Shown piece after piece: positions 9,907-21,224 of a DNA stretch of 64,000 nucleotides. Made by a program: the position numbers and the translations under genes. The stretch's first letter is position 1, and each line of letters opens with the position of its first letter. Under the pieces are notes generated by a model, which saw only the letters and a list, made by a program, of their open reading frames with translations, searched no databases and was not told the origin of the DNA. This stretch comes from Akebia trifoliata (Eukaryota; Streptophyta; Magnoliopsida; Ranunculales; Lardizabalaceae): NCBI GenBank assembly GCA_017979445.1, contig CM030714.1, forward strand, positions 16,983,892 through 17,047,891, given 5' to 3'.

Positions 9907-11770
9907 ATGGCTTCATAATCTGAGCTCACAGAGATCCGTAAGATCTTGGCAACCTTTGCCAATGATATCAGCAATATAAAAGGGAAAGTGAAAATATTGG
10001 AACAGACCTCGAAATCGACGGGAATTCCTCTAGATGACCCAAAAGGAAAAAAGGTTGAAGAGAAACGTCCACGTGAAGTCTTCGAGCTTGACGGAGACGA
10101 AGAGTATGTTGATGAAAATCCGACGTTATCTAATAGAATGTATCAATTGGAGTCAGCGATGAAGAGTATAAAGGGTATTGATGAAATTGCAGCAGGCATC
10201 GAAGCTCTGAACCGCATCCCTAGAATCCATTTGCCAGAGAAGTTTGTGATGCCTGAGATAGACAAGTTCAGTGGGACAGGGTGTGCGAAAACACATCTTA
10301 AGGTGTATGTTACCAACATGCGCACCATGGGGCTCAGTGACAAACAGATGACATTATTGTTCCAAAGGACTTTATCAGGATCAGCACTACGTTGGTTAAT
10401 GTCTCAAGATCCAGTTACTGTGGGTACATGGAAAAACATGTCAAAGGCCTTCTGGCATCAGTATAAGTACAGTACCGAGATTGAGACTTCAAGAAGGGAT
10501 TTGGAAGCAACTAAATAGAAAAATGGGGAGACATTCACTGATTTCATTGGTCGTTGGAGGGCCAAGGCTTCTCAAATGTGGGATAGACCTTCGGAAAAGG
10601 AACAAGTAGCAATTATCCTAAAAAACCTCTCTCAAGGATATGCTCAACACCTAGTGGCCCAATACCTCCCTACTTTTGAATCCTTGTTGCAAGCCGGGAG
10701 CCAACTTGAGGATGTATTTGCCTCTGGGATCCTTTTTAACCCCTCAGATAACAAGCCTAAGAAACCATATGTTTCCAAACCCAATGTCAACCATACTTAC
10801 ATTGCCAATACCTCTGTTACCCCAGCTCAACCCCCGACCCTGGCTAATAACCAGGTTCACCCAAGTCAACCTCGAACTCCGCATCAATTTACCAATTTAG
10901 GGATGACCCTTACCGTAGCTTTGCAAAAATTGTTGAAGAAAGGGTTGCTTACCCCGATTCAACCCCGACCTTTACCAAATCCCTTATCAGCCGGACACAA
11001 CCCCAACTTATTTTGTGAATTTCATCAAAATCCTGGCTATCACACGGATCGATGTATCACCCTGCGCCATGCCATTCAAAACCTTATTGATAACAAAAAG
11101 ATCACGATCCCTAGCCCACCAAATGTCACCACTAATCCACTACCTACTTATCAACCTCCACCAACCCTAAATATGGTTTCTCATACCTCATTGCTATTCG
11201 ATCCCATCTCTCTTATCCATCCAATCCAGGTCAAACCGCCTAGTTACCCCCTTGTCGGGATAGCTTTCACTGATGAGGTTTTCACTACGAACTATGAACC
11301 ATTTGATCTAACCTCGGATGACACATATTGTTTATCCCCGCTTCGTTACGATAGTCCCGCGTTCACTAGTTACTTGTTAGCCCAAATGAATCTGAAAAGC
11401 CCTGTACCTTTGACAGACGAAGATCCATACTTGTTGATTGAGGAAGATGAGCCTTTTCCCCTTTCCTGTGATGAAGTTAGACATATGACTCGAGGGAGAA
11501 GAGGTTTTAAGCCACAAGAACTCTGTATTGATAATCCTGCAGCCCTGACAAGAAAAGAAGGAGATGATCCCACCAAGGAAAGCAACGAAGAAGATAACTC
11601 CGTGATCAAACAGTTGAAAAAATCAGGGGCCAATATCTCAGTATGGGGTTTACTCATGGCTTCCACTGCTCATAGGGAGGCTGTTCTCAAAGCACTAAAC
11701 ACAGCCCAAGTCTCCCTTGATACTTCTCCAGATCAGCTGGCCAGTATAGTGGGGGCAACTGGGGGAGAAC
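9907..11770 (+). pseudogene. gag: Element C gag
   Basis: Gag is the capsid/nucleocapsid protein. The start at 9907 (MAS...) is inferred by alignment with D gag at 45880; here a TAA interrupts codon 4. A charged N-terminus is followed by LPEKFVMPEIDKFSGTG and LFQRTLSGSALRWLMSQDP, the retrotrans_gag core. An in-frame TAG occurs at about 10516. The frame then continues with RWRAKASQMWDRPSEKEQ and a proline-rich region. The knuckle is CEFHQNPGYHTDRC, where the expected first His of the adjacent pair is Tyr. An acidic C-terminal part ends near 11770, where the protease homology moves to another frame. About 620 codons in all. Two stops plus the frame change make it non-functional. D's two gag halves are its nearest relatives in the window; A's gag is clearly more distant. 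Confidence 0.88.
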
Positions 11771-12493
11771 GTGGAGAATCTATCCTTCTCGGACTCAGAA
11801 CTCCCAAAAGAAGGGGCAAGCCACACTAAGCCGTTGCATATTACAGTTGACTGTACCGGAATGAGGGTACCTCTGGTTTTGATCGATAATGGGAGTGCAC
11901 TGAACGTTTGCCTGCTGAAAATTGCTACTTGTCTCGGGTTTAAGGCTGAAGATCTCAAACCTACTAATCAAGGTGTTAGAGCCTATGATAACACCAAGAG
12001 GGATGTACTGCGAATTTTGCACCTTCTATTGTCCACAGGCATAGCTGAATTTCCTGTGGAATTTCAGGTCATTGACATCCAGTCTTCTTTCAATTTACTG
12101 TTAGGGAGACCATGATTACACCAGGTCAAAGCCATCCCTTGTACGCTACACCAGAAGGTCAAGTTTATCAAGGATGGGCAAGTAATTACTCTTCATGGAG
12201 ATGCTGAAATTGTAGGGATCATAAATAATATTGAGGTTAAGGATAAGCCGTTGCTTGAGATTCAACCAGAACAACAGGGAGTAGAGCTCAGTGGGTTCGA
12301 ATTTGCAAAGATATGCTCAGTCCAATGGGATCAAGCCATGAAAGAATATTTTCCAATGGAAAATACCTCTAATTACTACATGGCCAATATATTCAAGAAA
12401 ATGAGATTCTTCCCTGGTATGGGCTTAGGTCGCAAGCAGCAAGGTATTAAAGAGGTACCAGTGATTAAAGAGGTCATCGGCAATTCGGACTAG
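11771..12493 (+). pseudogene. pol: Element C protease and G-patch region
   Basis: The aspartic protease has its active-site motif at VPLVLIDNGSALNV (Asp-Asn-Gly-Ser; the Asp is kept, the usual Thr or Ser after it is Asn). A flap-side QGVRAYDNTK and the C-terminal FQVIDIQSSFNLLLGRP are present; the last is the hydrophobic-hydrophobic-Gly-Arg end typical of retropepsins. A TGA follows at about 12113. The same frame resumes through a KDKPLLEIQPEQQGVELSGF stretch to the G-patch signature FFPGMGLGRKQQG near 12410-12445, and is lost around 12480 by a frameshift. This is a new frame relative to gag, so expression would need frameshifting, or the shift is a mutation. The protease would process the gag-pol polyprotein. 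Confidence 0.83.
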
Positions 12494-13697
12494 GATATAA
12501 GCCTACTAAGGAAGATTGGGCCCAATACTGGAAGACAAAACGGGACAAGGCCATTGCTAAAAGGCAAAGACGCACCACGGATCTCATTAAAATGAAGCCC
12601 TATCGAAAGACCCTCAATGGTTATTTTGTGAAAGAAGGAGAAGATTTCTGCTACTGTGGGTTCCCAGAGCCTTTCATTGATCACATCACAGGTACTCGTC
12701 TGCCGGGGTTTGAAATCTTCTTTGGCATGGAATGACTCGAAAAAGAAGCAAGTATAGAAGTTAAGGAGAAGAAAGTTGAAGACTGACAGCTCGATCTGGA
12801 CTCCCTCAACATAGATCAGCTATTCATTGAAGATCATGATATCTTAGTGTTGTCAGTTGAGAAAGGAATCCCAAATCCTCAGTCTGTAATCAAACCCGCT
12901 GTTGGGTCTCTATCAAATTATCATGTAATCAGTCATGTGTTGTATGTCAAGGCTGGGTCTGTCGGTCCCATTAGTCCTGTTCAGTCTGACATGCCAGTCG
13001 AGTCTTTTATTTCTGTTGAGTCAAGTAAGTTAGTTGTTTCTGCTGAGTCTGTTGCATCTAGGGAGTCTGTTTTTCCTGCTAAGTCAAGTGAGGTTGTCAA
13101 GTCTGCAATGAGTCCTGTTACCCCATCTCTTTTTAATGAAATGAAAGAAATTTTTGATTACCCCGAGCGCAATAATAATTTAACTAATAATCTGGCTTCG
13201 GAGGGAGAATCTTCTGACGAGGAACCTCCCCCTGAAATAATCAAATTACTTGAACAAGAAGAGGAACGTCGGGCTCAACCTTTAATAGAAGAAGTAGAGG
13301 TTATCAACCTCGGAACAAAAGAAAGTCCTCAAGAAATTCGTATAGGGGTCACTTTATCTCCTGATGAACGCAAAGGGATAGTAGACTTGCTCAGAAAGTT
13401 TAAAGACGTGTTCGCGTGGTCTTACGAGGATATGCCGGGGGTAAGCACAGATATTGTCCAACATCGGATTCCGTTATATCTTGATGCTCGACCAATCAAA
13501 CAGAAACTTCGACGTATGAAGCCAGAATGGACTTTGAAAATCAAAGAAGAAGTTACGAAGCAGATTAACGCTGGATTTTTGGAAGTAGTAGAATACCCTG
13601 AGTGGATTGCCAATGTCGTCCCGATGCCGAAAAAGGATGGAAAAGTTAGAATGTGTGTGGATTTTAGAGACTTAAACAAAGCAAGCCCAAAGGATAG
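12484..13697 (+). pseudogene. pol: Element C pol: linker and N-terminal RT, cut by element A
   Basis: The frame restarts as FGLGYKPTKEDWAQYWKTKR, runs to two stops near 12734 and 12784, and is then open for 297 codons. It includes a serine/valine-rich linker with many VES repeats (about 12970-13110) and an acidic EEPPPEIIKLLEQEEERR helix. The RT fingers follow: FKDVFAWSYEDMPGVSTD, RRMKPEW, YPEWIANVVPMPKKDGKVRM and CVDFRDLNKASPKD. The last six codons before the next stop belong to A's LTR, not to RT. RT copies element RNA into DNA. The reading frame continues at 25704 on the far side of A, so the interruption is the insertion itself. The VES-rich linker is unusually low in complexity for pol. 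Confidence 0.9.
13693..13697. repeat. Target-site duplication of element A (left copy)
   Basis: GATAG occurs here directly before A's first LTR base and again at 25699-25703 directly after its last. The duplication is perfect, and both copies lie in C's RT coding sequence. Confidence 0.93.
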
Positions 13698-15434
13698 TGA
13701 AAGCGCCCTCGATCCGCGGGGTGCGCGGATCCGCTTTTGACCCTTGAGGTTTGGGAGTCGCCACCTAGTTGTTACGGTCTAGGAACCGATCAATGACTCT
13801 AAACGGATAAAAACTAATCTAAAACCAAAAAAAACTGAATTCGGGGATCAAGTTACGGGGTTGGAAGGTGTTAGGCACCAACCCCGTCCGGCTGAAGCCG
13901 GTCTCTACTAAATTCCCAAGTAAATTACATTGCTAAAACCTAGATAAGAAAATAAATAAAAAAAATAATACCTTTCCGATGCAAGGACTTTACTCCCTCA
14001 GATCTGACAAAAGAGCTCCTTGTACCGTGCTCCCTTGCTACGTTCTGCTTCCGGATTTGACTTCGGATCTCCGAGGTAAGGTATCTCCTTGTTTTTGAAT
14101 CTGAACTCTTCAAGTTCGTTGCGGACTTTGGGGGTGTTTTTAGAAGGTTTTTGGGTGTTTTCTAGACTAAAATTGAAGGAGGGATGTTAGCTAAGGAGTT
14201 GGGGCTCCAAAACGAGGGTTTATGGGGGGCTAGGGGAGCTTCTAGACCTACTTATCTTAGGGTTTATGATTTGATACGAAAATAGGGTGTGAGCACCTCT
14301 ATTTATATGTTTTTTAGGATTGATTTGGATAGAGTTAGTATTTAATTAGAGATCTTTTAATTAGAGTTATGTTTTAGTTAAAATTGTTTTAGGTAGAATT
14401 GTGTTTTAATTAGAATTGTTTTAGGTAGAATTGTTTTTAAGTTAGAACTCTCTTAGATAGAGTTATTATTTAATTAGAATTCTATTATGACTTTTGGTCT
14501 TATTTGATTGACTTTTAATGTTTTGACTTTAGTCTTAATTGATTGACTTTCACTATCTTGACTTTAGTCTTGCTTAATTGACTTTAATTTTGACTTCAGT
14601 CTCACTTGATTGACTTTAATACCTTGACTTCAGTCTTGCTTGATTTACTTTAAATTTTTGGGACCCCCTTCCATTATTTCTTTAATTCTTTGGACCCCCA
14701 AATTGAGGGGTCCTTAAAGAAATATCCCACGAACCCTCAACAATTTTGCCTGAGAGTCCAATTAATCGATTTTTTAGGTTCAAATTTTTAAATTAATTTT
14801 ATTAATGTTTAAATTTAATTATTTAATGTTTTATTTATTAATTTCGGAATTTTTTATCATGAAAATTGTGAAATTACCGTTTTGCCCCCGGAGAGAGGAC
14901 TTTTCACGTTTCAAGTCGGTTTTTAATGTTCTAGGATGTTTTAGAATCGATTTTTTGTAAGGAATTCAATGGAAATATTAGTTTTTATTATTTATGAAAA
15001 TTTTGTGTGAAATGGTCGTGAACTTTATGAGGGGCATTTTCGTAATTTTGTCAAATTCTGTTAAAATTGGTGAAATGATCTATTTGGTTCCGATTTGTTA
15101 TTTTATGTGTTCGAGAGAGTTTTCCTAAGCGTAACGTAGGCTCTAGGGTTGTTTTGATGTCAGGGGTATTTTGGTAATTTGATCAATTTTTAGTGATTTT
15201 TATCGTGAAGTTTCTTTTTGGTTTGCAAGATGATGATTTCTATGTTTCTGGGGTTGTGTTTTCCTAGCGTAGCGTGGTTTCTAAGGTTTTGTCAGTTCGA
15301 GATACCTCATCCGGATTTCTGAAACACATCTGGTAACAAAATAAAGCAATGGAATACATATCCATCATTGGGAATCATTGCGATCGGGTTGACGAGTTGA
15401 ATAATCAGGCGGATGCAAAAATGGGGTGTCTACA
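13698..15434 (-). repeat. 3' LTR of element A
   Basis: About 1737 bp; on the plus strand it starts TGAAAGCGCC and ends GTGTCTACA. It is almost identical to 23958-25698. The TATA element reads on the minus strand at 14300-14307. The U5 hairpin is intact at about 13711-13731. Confidence 0.95.
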
Positions 15435-15985
15435 GATGCCCCTCTTTGGCAGAGGGTTGAAGCAAACTAGATAGCAAATCTATTTTGGTAGATAGTGCGA
15501 TATCCGAATGCCAAAGCTAGTGACAGTTCATTTTGCAGCCGATTAGCAATTCGTCGGGGCGTTCGGATCCTTGAGGGTAAAACTCTCCTCGAACTAAAAG
15601 GTTGTCAGGTCCTCGAGCTTTGAATCTCACTGACGATGTGTCAGATCCTCGAATTTTAGAAAATTCTCCCTGACTAATGCAAAAGTGCACGTGTGTGCAT
15701 AATGTGATACTGTGTGAAACTGAGTAAAAATGTGCCAGGTCCTAGAGATCTTCTCTTACTGACAATAATGATTCAAAATTGAGATGCACTTATGCAACGA
15801 AAACAATCATAGCAAGGTTTAACAAAGGTAATTGGAGTTATAACATTGTAGGAACTTCGTTAAATCCTATTTGAAATTCTTTTTAGAGTTTGAAAAAGTT
15901 TGAGTCTCATTTATCGGACTGGATCCTATTGTAGCCAAGCTTCTCAGGCTAAGGAACTTAAACAATCCTATTCAATATGATTTCA
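15435..15985 (-). other. Element A PPT and PPT-proximal hairpin region
   Basis: On the minus strand, CCAAAGAGGGGCATC abuts the LTR and is the PPT that primes plus-strand DNA. Beyond it are three inverted-repeat units with GTCAG...CTGAC-type arms (about 15607-15640, 15641-15675, 15731-15765) and then the first hairpin units of the 77 bp array. No gene. Confidence 0.75.
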
Positions 15986-17045
15986 AACAAAGCTGGAGTC
16001 TCGTTTCTCAGACTCTGGCTAAGGTTTACAGGAACTTAAACAATCCTATTAAAATTGGAGTCTCGTTTCTCGGACTCGAACTAAGGTTAATAGGCACTTC
16101 AAAAAGCCTATGATTCAAAACGTTGGAGTCTAGTTTCTCGGACTCGAACTTAGGTTTATAGGCACTTCAAAAAGCCTATATATTATTCAAAAAGTTGGAG
16201 TCTCGTTTCTCGGACTCGAACTTGGGTTTATAGGCACTTCAAAAAGCCTATTCATTCTATGATTCAAAAATTGGAGTCTCGTTTCTCGAACTCGAACTTG
16301 GGTTTATAGGCACTTCAAAAAGCCTATTCATTCTATGATTCAAAAAAGTTGGAGTCTCGTTTCTCAGACTCGAACTTAGGTTTGTAGGCACTTCAAAAAG
16401 CCTATTCATTCTATGATTCAAAAAGTTGGAGTCTCGTTTCTCGGACTCGAACTTAGGTTTGTAGGCACTTCAAAAACCTATTCATTCTATGATTCAACAA
16501 GTTGGAGTTTCGTTTCTCGGACTCGACTTAGGTTTGTAGGCACTTCAAAAAGCCTATTCATTCTATGATTCAAAAAGTTGGAGTCTCGTTTCTCAGACTC
16601 GAACTTAGGTTGTAGGCACTTCAAAAAGTCTATTCATTCTATGATTCAAAAAGTTGGAGTCTCGTTTCTCGGACTCGAACTTAGGTTTGTAGGCACTTCA
16701 AAAAGCCTATTCATTCTATGATTCAACAAGTTGGAGTTTCGTTTCTCGGACTCGAACTTAGGTTTGTAGGCACTTCAAAAAGCCTATTCATTCTATGATT
16801 CAAAAAGTTGGAGTCTCGTTTCTCGGACTCGAACTTGTTTGTAGGCACTTCAAAAAGCCTATTCATTCTATGATTCAACAAGTTGGAGTCTCGTTTCTCG
16901 GACTCGAACTTAGGTTTATAGGCACTTCAACAAGCCCATTCATTCTATGATTCAAAAAAGTTGGAGTCTCGTTTCTCGGACTCGAACTTACTAAGCCACG
17001 TTTCTCGGGCTTAGATTTATAGGAACTTAAACAATCCTATTAATT
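15986..17045 (-). repeat. Element A 3' UTR tandem array, ~77 bp unit
   Basis: About 13 units of 65-80 bp. The plus-strand consensus begins TTGGAGTCTCGTTTCTCGGA and later contains TAGGCACTTCAAAAAGCCTA. Each unit holds two small inverted repeats: GAGTC...GACTC around a CGTTTCTCG loop, and ATAGGC...GCCTAT. Edge units use different but still complementary arms. Tandem repeats in the 3' UTR are a known feature of Tat-lineage elements. Confidence 0.9.
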
Positions 17046-17699
17046 GATTATATGATTCAAAATCGAGCTCAAAGTTTGAAAGATCAGGCCTTTATTGGCT
17101 TATCATGCATCTGGATTCGTAATTATCATTGGGTTTCGCCGGACTTTTAAGCTTTTGTATGATTTTCTTTTTATCATGTGATTAAGAACAAAAACTTTGG
17201 AATTAAATGACCTTCAAAAATACCCCTAGTTTCAAGGTTGGCTTTAATTGGGACTTGACTACGAGACTGATGGAATGGATTACGCTTGAAAAATATGGAC
17301 TCTAATGTATGATAGATAGAAGAACTGACATTCTCTTAAATTTAAGACTCTTAAGATTATCATATGTGCAATAAAGAATTGATCATTTTCTTTCGAAATT
17401 CTTTTGAAAAATGCTTGAGCTGGACTTAAAAAATCTTGATAAATATTAGAATAAAAGATCTTCCTCTTCAAAGTGGTTGATGATTCTACATCTTCCATTA
17501 GCGAACACTTGAACAAGTAAACATACTTTTGAAGATCCTACAATGTTCAAGATGACTTCTGATTTTTTCGACTTCAATATTGTCTTTGTCGGATGTGAGC
17601 TCTTGGCTAAAAGACAAATATCGTGGCTTGAATGATTCTATAGTTTCTGCACAAGCTTCCTTCTGAATTTTTCTTCTTGACGGGACCTTTCCTCCCATT
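17046..17699 (-). other. Element A 3' UTR, unique segment
   Basis: AT-rich 3' UTR without recognisable genes. Short open frames here (up to 78 codons) match nothing I recognise and lie between repeat arrays, so I do not call them. Confidence 0.5.
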
Positions 17700-17905
17700 T
17701 GATGATGCCCTAATTTTTGCCTAGATCGCCTCTTTAGGTTTTCAATCTAGCAGGCTTTGTTTTTCTTTTTCTGATGATGCCTTGATTTTTGCCTAGATTG
17801 CCTTTTCAGGTTTTCAACCTAGCAGGCTTTCTTTTTTGTGGTTATGCCCTAAATTTTGCCTAAGTCGCCTTTTCAGGTTTTCGACTTAGCGGGCTTCTCT
17901 TTTTT
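17700..17905 (-). repeat. Element A hairpin array (CTAGATCG type)
   Basis: Three units, each with an 8 bp arm, a CCTTTTCAGG-like centre and a complementary arm: CTAGATCG/CAATCTAG, CTAGATTG/CAACCTAG and CTAAGTCG/CGACTTAG. Centres are conserved while arms vary together. Homologous arrays are in B (30145-30370) and C (41620-41860). Confidence 0.85.
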
Positions 17906-18400
17906 TTCTTGATGATCTTGTATAACCAACTCGACAACTTCTCAGTTCCCTGTACCTTAACCGAGTCAATTAACATTCAGGAGGACTTAATAGGTGGGCT
18001 TAGGATATGGTTTAGAAAGAAAAGATATAAGGCTCAACTTCCCAAAATGCCCCTAGTTTGATATTCTCTTTTTTCTATCAATTATTTTGATTTTTTTTCT
18101 AAATGCCCCTGATTCTTTTTTCTAATGCCCTTAGTTTGGCATTCTTTTCTTTTGAACATTTCAATAGTAGATTTCTCTTTGGATGACACTTTCCTTAAGA
18201 GAATACATTTTTCTTTTAATGACCGGGCCTGAAGTAACTTCTCAGGTTGCCTACGTACCCCAAATATTTCTTCTTTTCCTTTTGGGATCAGGTCAAAACG
18301 TAGTTCATACCAAGATTCCCTCCCAAGGTTGGTTGGTATGGTTTAGAAAGAAGAGGCTACTGCTTTTATTTTCTTTTTAAAAGACTGCAAGGGGCTAAAG
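17906..18400 (-). other. Element A 3' UTR with conserved post-pol hairpin
   Basis: The segment 18220-18335 holds CCTGAAGTAACTTCTCAGG followed by TTGCCTACGTACCCC. The same block follows the integrase end in B (30660-30750) and C (41265-41345, reversed). The inverted repeat is nearly perfect over about 19 bases. Repeated ATGCCCCTAGTTTG motifs also occur at 18040-18140. Confidence 0.75.
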
Positions 18401-19040
18401 AAGTTTTTTTTTTCTTTTTTGGTAAGACAGGATGATTGTTCGACCAAAGAAGGCCTCCTTTGGTGAATGCTGCTTGACTTGGTCAAAGTTTCAGGAATTC
18501 GATATCTGAATTGCTCTGTCGAGCAAGGTCTTCTTTTGAGAATGAATATTCTTTAGTCTTCTTTTGTGAAATCGAGTATGATTGAGTTTTCTAACTCTAA
18601 AATTTCGAGAAACTCTTTTATTCTCTTATGAATGAAAATTCTCCTCTTTTGGGTGAGAAACCTGGTAGATCCACTTGTAAGTCTTAGTGTCTTTGTCGAT
18701 GCCTTCAGCTATATCATTTTTGACCAATAATCTTCGACTTTGAAGTTCACCCTTGACTATATGTCTTGATCTATATTTTTATGCGATCCATCTATATATC
18801 CTTATAAGACCATGCAAGAAATATTGTTGAATTTCTCAAGTAAGTTTACCATGCTCTCATGTTCTCCTGAGGATAATGTATCACCAATTTGCACTTCTTG
18901 AGTGTACTCTTTAATTCCAATATTTATCAAATTTGATTAGTGAGCTTTAAGTCATTTCTCATGTTAGATTTTATGTTCACATCATTATTGCACACATGAT
19001 AATCAAAAGCTTCTTTATTAGAATAAAAAGAACACAAACT
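18401..19040 (-). pseudogene. pol: Element A pol scar: linker fused to integrase end
   Basis: Two pol pieces are joined. At about 18420-18480, minus strand, a short stretch matches the integrase C-terminal end of C around 41100-41150 (the TTTAAGGAGGCCATCTTTGG-like DNA). At about 18790-19030 the DNA matches the linker/N-terminal RT region of C and D (around 540-870 in D). Between them protease, RT catalytic core, both RNase H domains and integrase core are gone. No frame is open. The scar shows that A descends from an autonomous element by internal deletion. Confidence 0.65.
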
Positions 19041-19387
19041 GACAAACCTTACTAAAACCCAAAAATAAAGATGGCTAATGAATTCAAAGACTGGGCAATT
19101 GAAGCTAAAAAAAAACTAAGAAAACTTAAAAGACGACATCATTATGAATAGAGGGACACAATTCTAGAGTCTATGCCACTTCAGTTATCTTCGATGGATG
19201 ACTTGAACTTGCCTGCTTTTACTATCTCTTCATATTTTGATTCAAGCCTCTGTCATATGCGCGACAATCCGTTGCTTCAATAATTTCCCTGTTCTTCAGT
19301 TCTGTCGCTGTCTTAGGGTAGTTGTGCTCATTCTGGCATGGAGCGAATGCACTGTTAAGACCCATTGGGTGAATGAAGGAAACTGGA
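19041..19387 (-). other. Element A region downstream of gag
   Basis: About 350 bp between the gag end and the pol scar. It presumably derives from the gag C-terminus and protease region, but I cannot align it confidently and no frame is open. Confidence 0.4.
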
Positions 19388-20631
19388 TCAATTGATTTGG
19401 GTTTGGATATGGATATTAGGTTCAGAGTAGGAGGGGTTGATTTTGAAAAGTAGGCAAAGGGTTAGTCTTAACATTGGGAGTAGTAGGAGTGGGTATGGTG
19501 ACTTTTCCTTGCTCAATAAGGCTTGGATAGCATGTCTGAGAGTAATACACCTGTCAAGAACATGACCAGGCATCTGATGGAATTCACAGAATTGCCCATT
19601 ATCCATGTTTGGAGGAAGAGGATTAGGCAAATGCTTAGGTTGTAAAGGCGTCAACAATCCCCTTTTCATCAATTTTTGATATAAACAACACTAAGGGACA
19701 TTCCAAGATTGGCAAACTGTCTCCTAGGCTTAGTTTGTGAAGGTGAGTAGCTTGAGGAGATAGTGCGAAGGAGGTGTTGGCCACTTGTAAGGAATTGACA
19801 TTAGGCTTGAAATGTTTGGGTTTTGACTCAGACGAGTTACTAAAAAGTCCCGAAGAGTAAGCATCCTCAACTTGATTTCCAGCCTCAAGGAGGGATTGAA
19901 AAGTAGGAAGGTACTGAGGCATCAAGTACTTGGCATAATTTGGAGTGAGATTCCTGAGGATAATCTTAACTTGTTCCTTCTCTTGAGGTCGGTCCCACAG
20001 TTGAGCGGCTTTAGCTCTCCATCGAGCAATGAACTCAGTGAAAGTTTCCCCAGGTTTTTGTTTAGTAGTTTCTAAATCTCTTCTTGTGAGTTCAATATCC
20101 GTGTTGAATGAATATCGACCAATAAACTCTTTCATCAATTCATGCCATGTTCTTACCCGAGATGAGTCCAATGACATTAACCAGCGTAGTGCAGGACCTG
20201 TCAGGGTTCTTTGAAAAAGTTGAGCCATCTGTTCTTCATTTAGACCCTGAGATTGCATTATGCCGACATATACTTTTAAGTGAGTCCTAGGGCATCCAAT
20301 ACCGTCAAACTTCTCCATATCTGGCATTGTGAACTTTTCTGGTAAACGGACCGTGGGAAACAAGGTCATTGACCCTAATCCAAGAGTAAGATCATCAGGG
20401 TCTTTGATGTTCTTCAAAGCAGTTTCAACTTGAGTTATTCGATGAGCTAGGACAGGGTCAACGTGTAACTGATCATCTTCTTGGTTTCAACGAGGTCAAA
20501 CACATCCTGAGGTTCTATAGCTTTATATTTTCCCTTTTCAATTTTCAGGGATTCGATTTGTGTTTGGACAGAGGCAATAATCTGGGCTTGAAAAGATTCT
20601 AAAATCTGACGGAGCGCAGCTTCATCCATGG
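19388..20631 (-). pseudogene. gag: Element A gag (nearly intact, divergent from C)
   Basis: The start is placed at 20631 (MDEAALRQILESFQAQIIAS); an in-frame Met upstream at 20752 is possible. A one-base frameshift lies near 20460. A 260-codon open stretch then carries VRLPEKFTMPDMEKFDGIG, LFQRTLTGPALRWLMSLDSS and RWRAKAAQLWDRPQEKEQ, the capsid-like core. A second frame change near 19640-19670 leads to the knuckle CEFHQMPGHVLDRC (CX2HX4HX4C, all ligands present). Across about 95 aligned residues the identity with C gag is only a little over half by eye, although the LTRs of A and C are far more similar. It is the only sizeable coding region in A. Whether the frameshifts predate insertion is unknown. 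Confidence 0.86.
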
Positions 20632-21224
20632 TACTCGTTTCTTCTTGTGGCAAAGACTGACTACTTGGCAATGGTACTCTAGAAAGACGACTCTTTTCAC
20701 GTACCCAAAGTGGTACAGATGGAGGTTTAGAACGTTTAGGACCAATTATCACCTGATTGGAAGTAAACCAAGGTTAACCATTGACTCTAAAGGTTTGACT
20801 CTTAACCACATGATTAAAGTTTTGATATAAAAATAGCCCAAGTCTGACGGAAAATCGAATCCAAATGCACCATAAGTCTATAGTGACCAAGAAAGTGAGA
20901 AAGGTTAGATGCGGGTCTACCCCTGATTGGGATTGAACCTTTGATCAGATAAATTAATTTGATCTTAAGATCGAATCTTTCTAGATAAAGTGGTCTGGAT
21001 CTTTAAAAGTGAAACCAATTAGTCCAACTGATTTGGTATTGATCAGTTTGATCAACTTGTCCATTGGGTCAACTGGTTTAAGTGGTTCAAATTAATCAGT
21101 ACATTTCACCGATTGGGTAGGACCGATATTGCGGGTTTTGTTTGAGTATTCTGGATCGGTCTGCCCAGCTACCTGTTGGTTGGATTGAATAAAGCAACCC
21201 AGGAACACCCATAGTCAATTCGGG
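20632..21224 (-). other. Element A leader next to gag (ORF1 absent)
   Basis: ORF1 would be expected here from the order in B, C and D, but it is missing. The segment near 21110-21190 (GGACCGATATTGCG) matches D at about 47670-47750, which is leader sequence upstream of D's ORF1. This implies a deletion in A. Confidence 0.55.

Noticed and set aside
12840..13130. VES/serine-valine-rich tract as a separate gene or coiled coil
   Set aside because: It is continuous with the pol linker and RT frame and occurs at the same position in D as an acidic linker. A low-complexity linker is the simpler reading.
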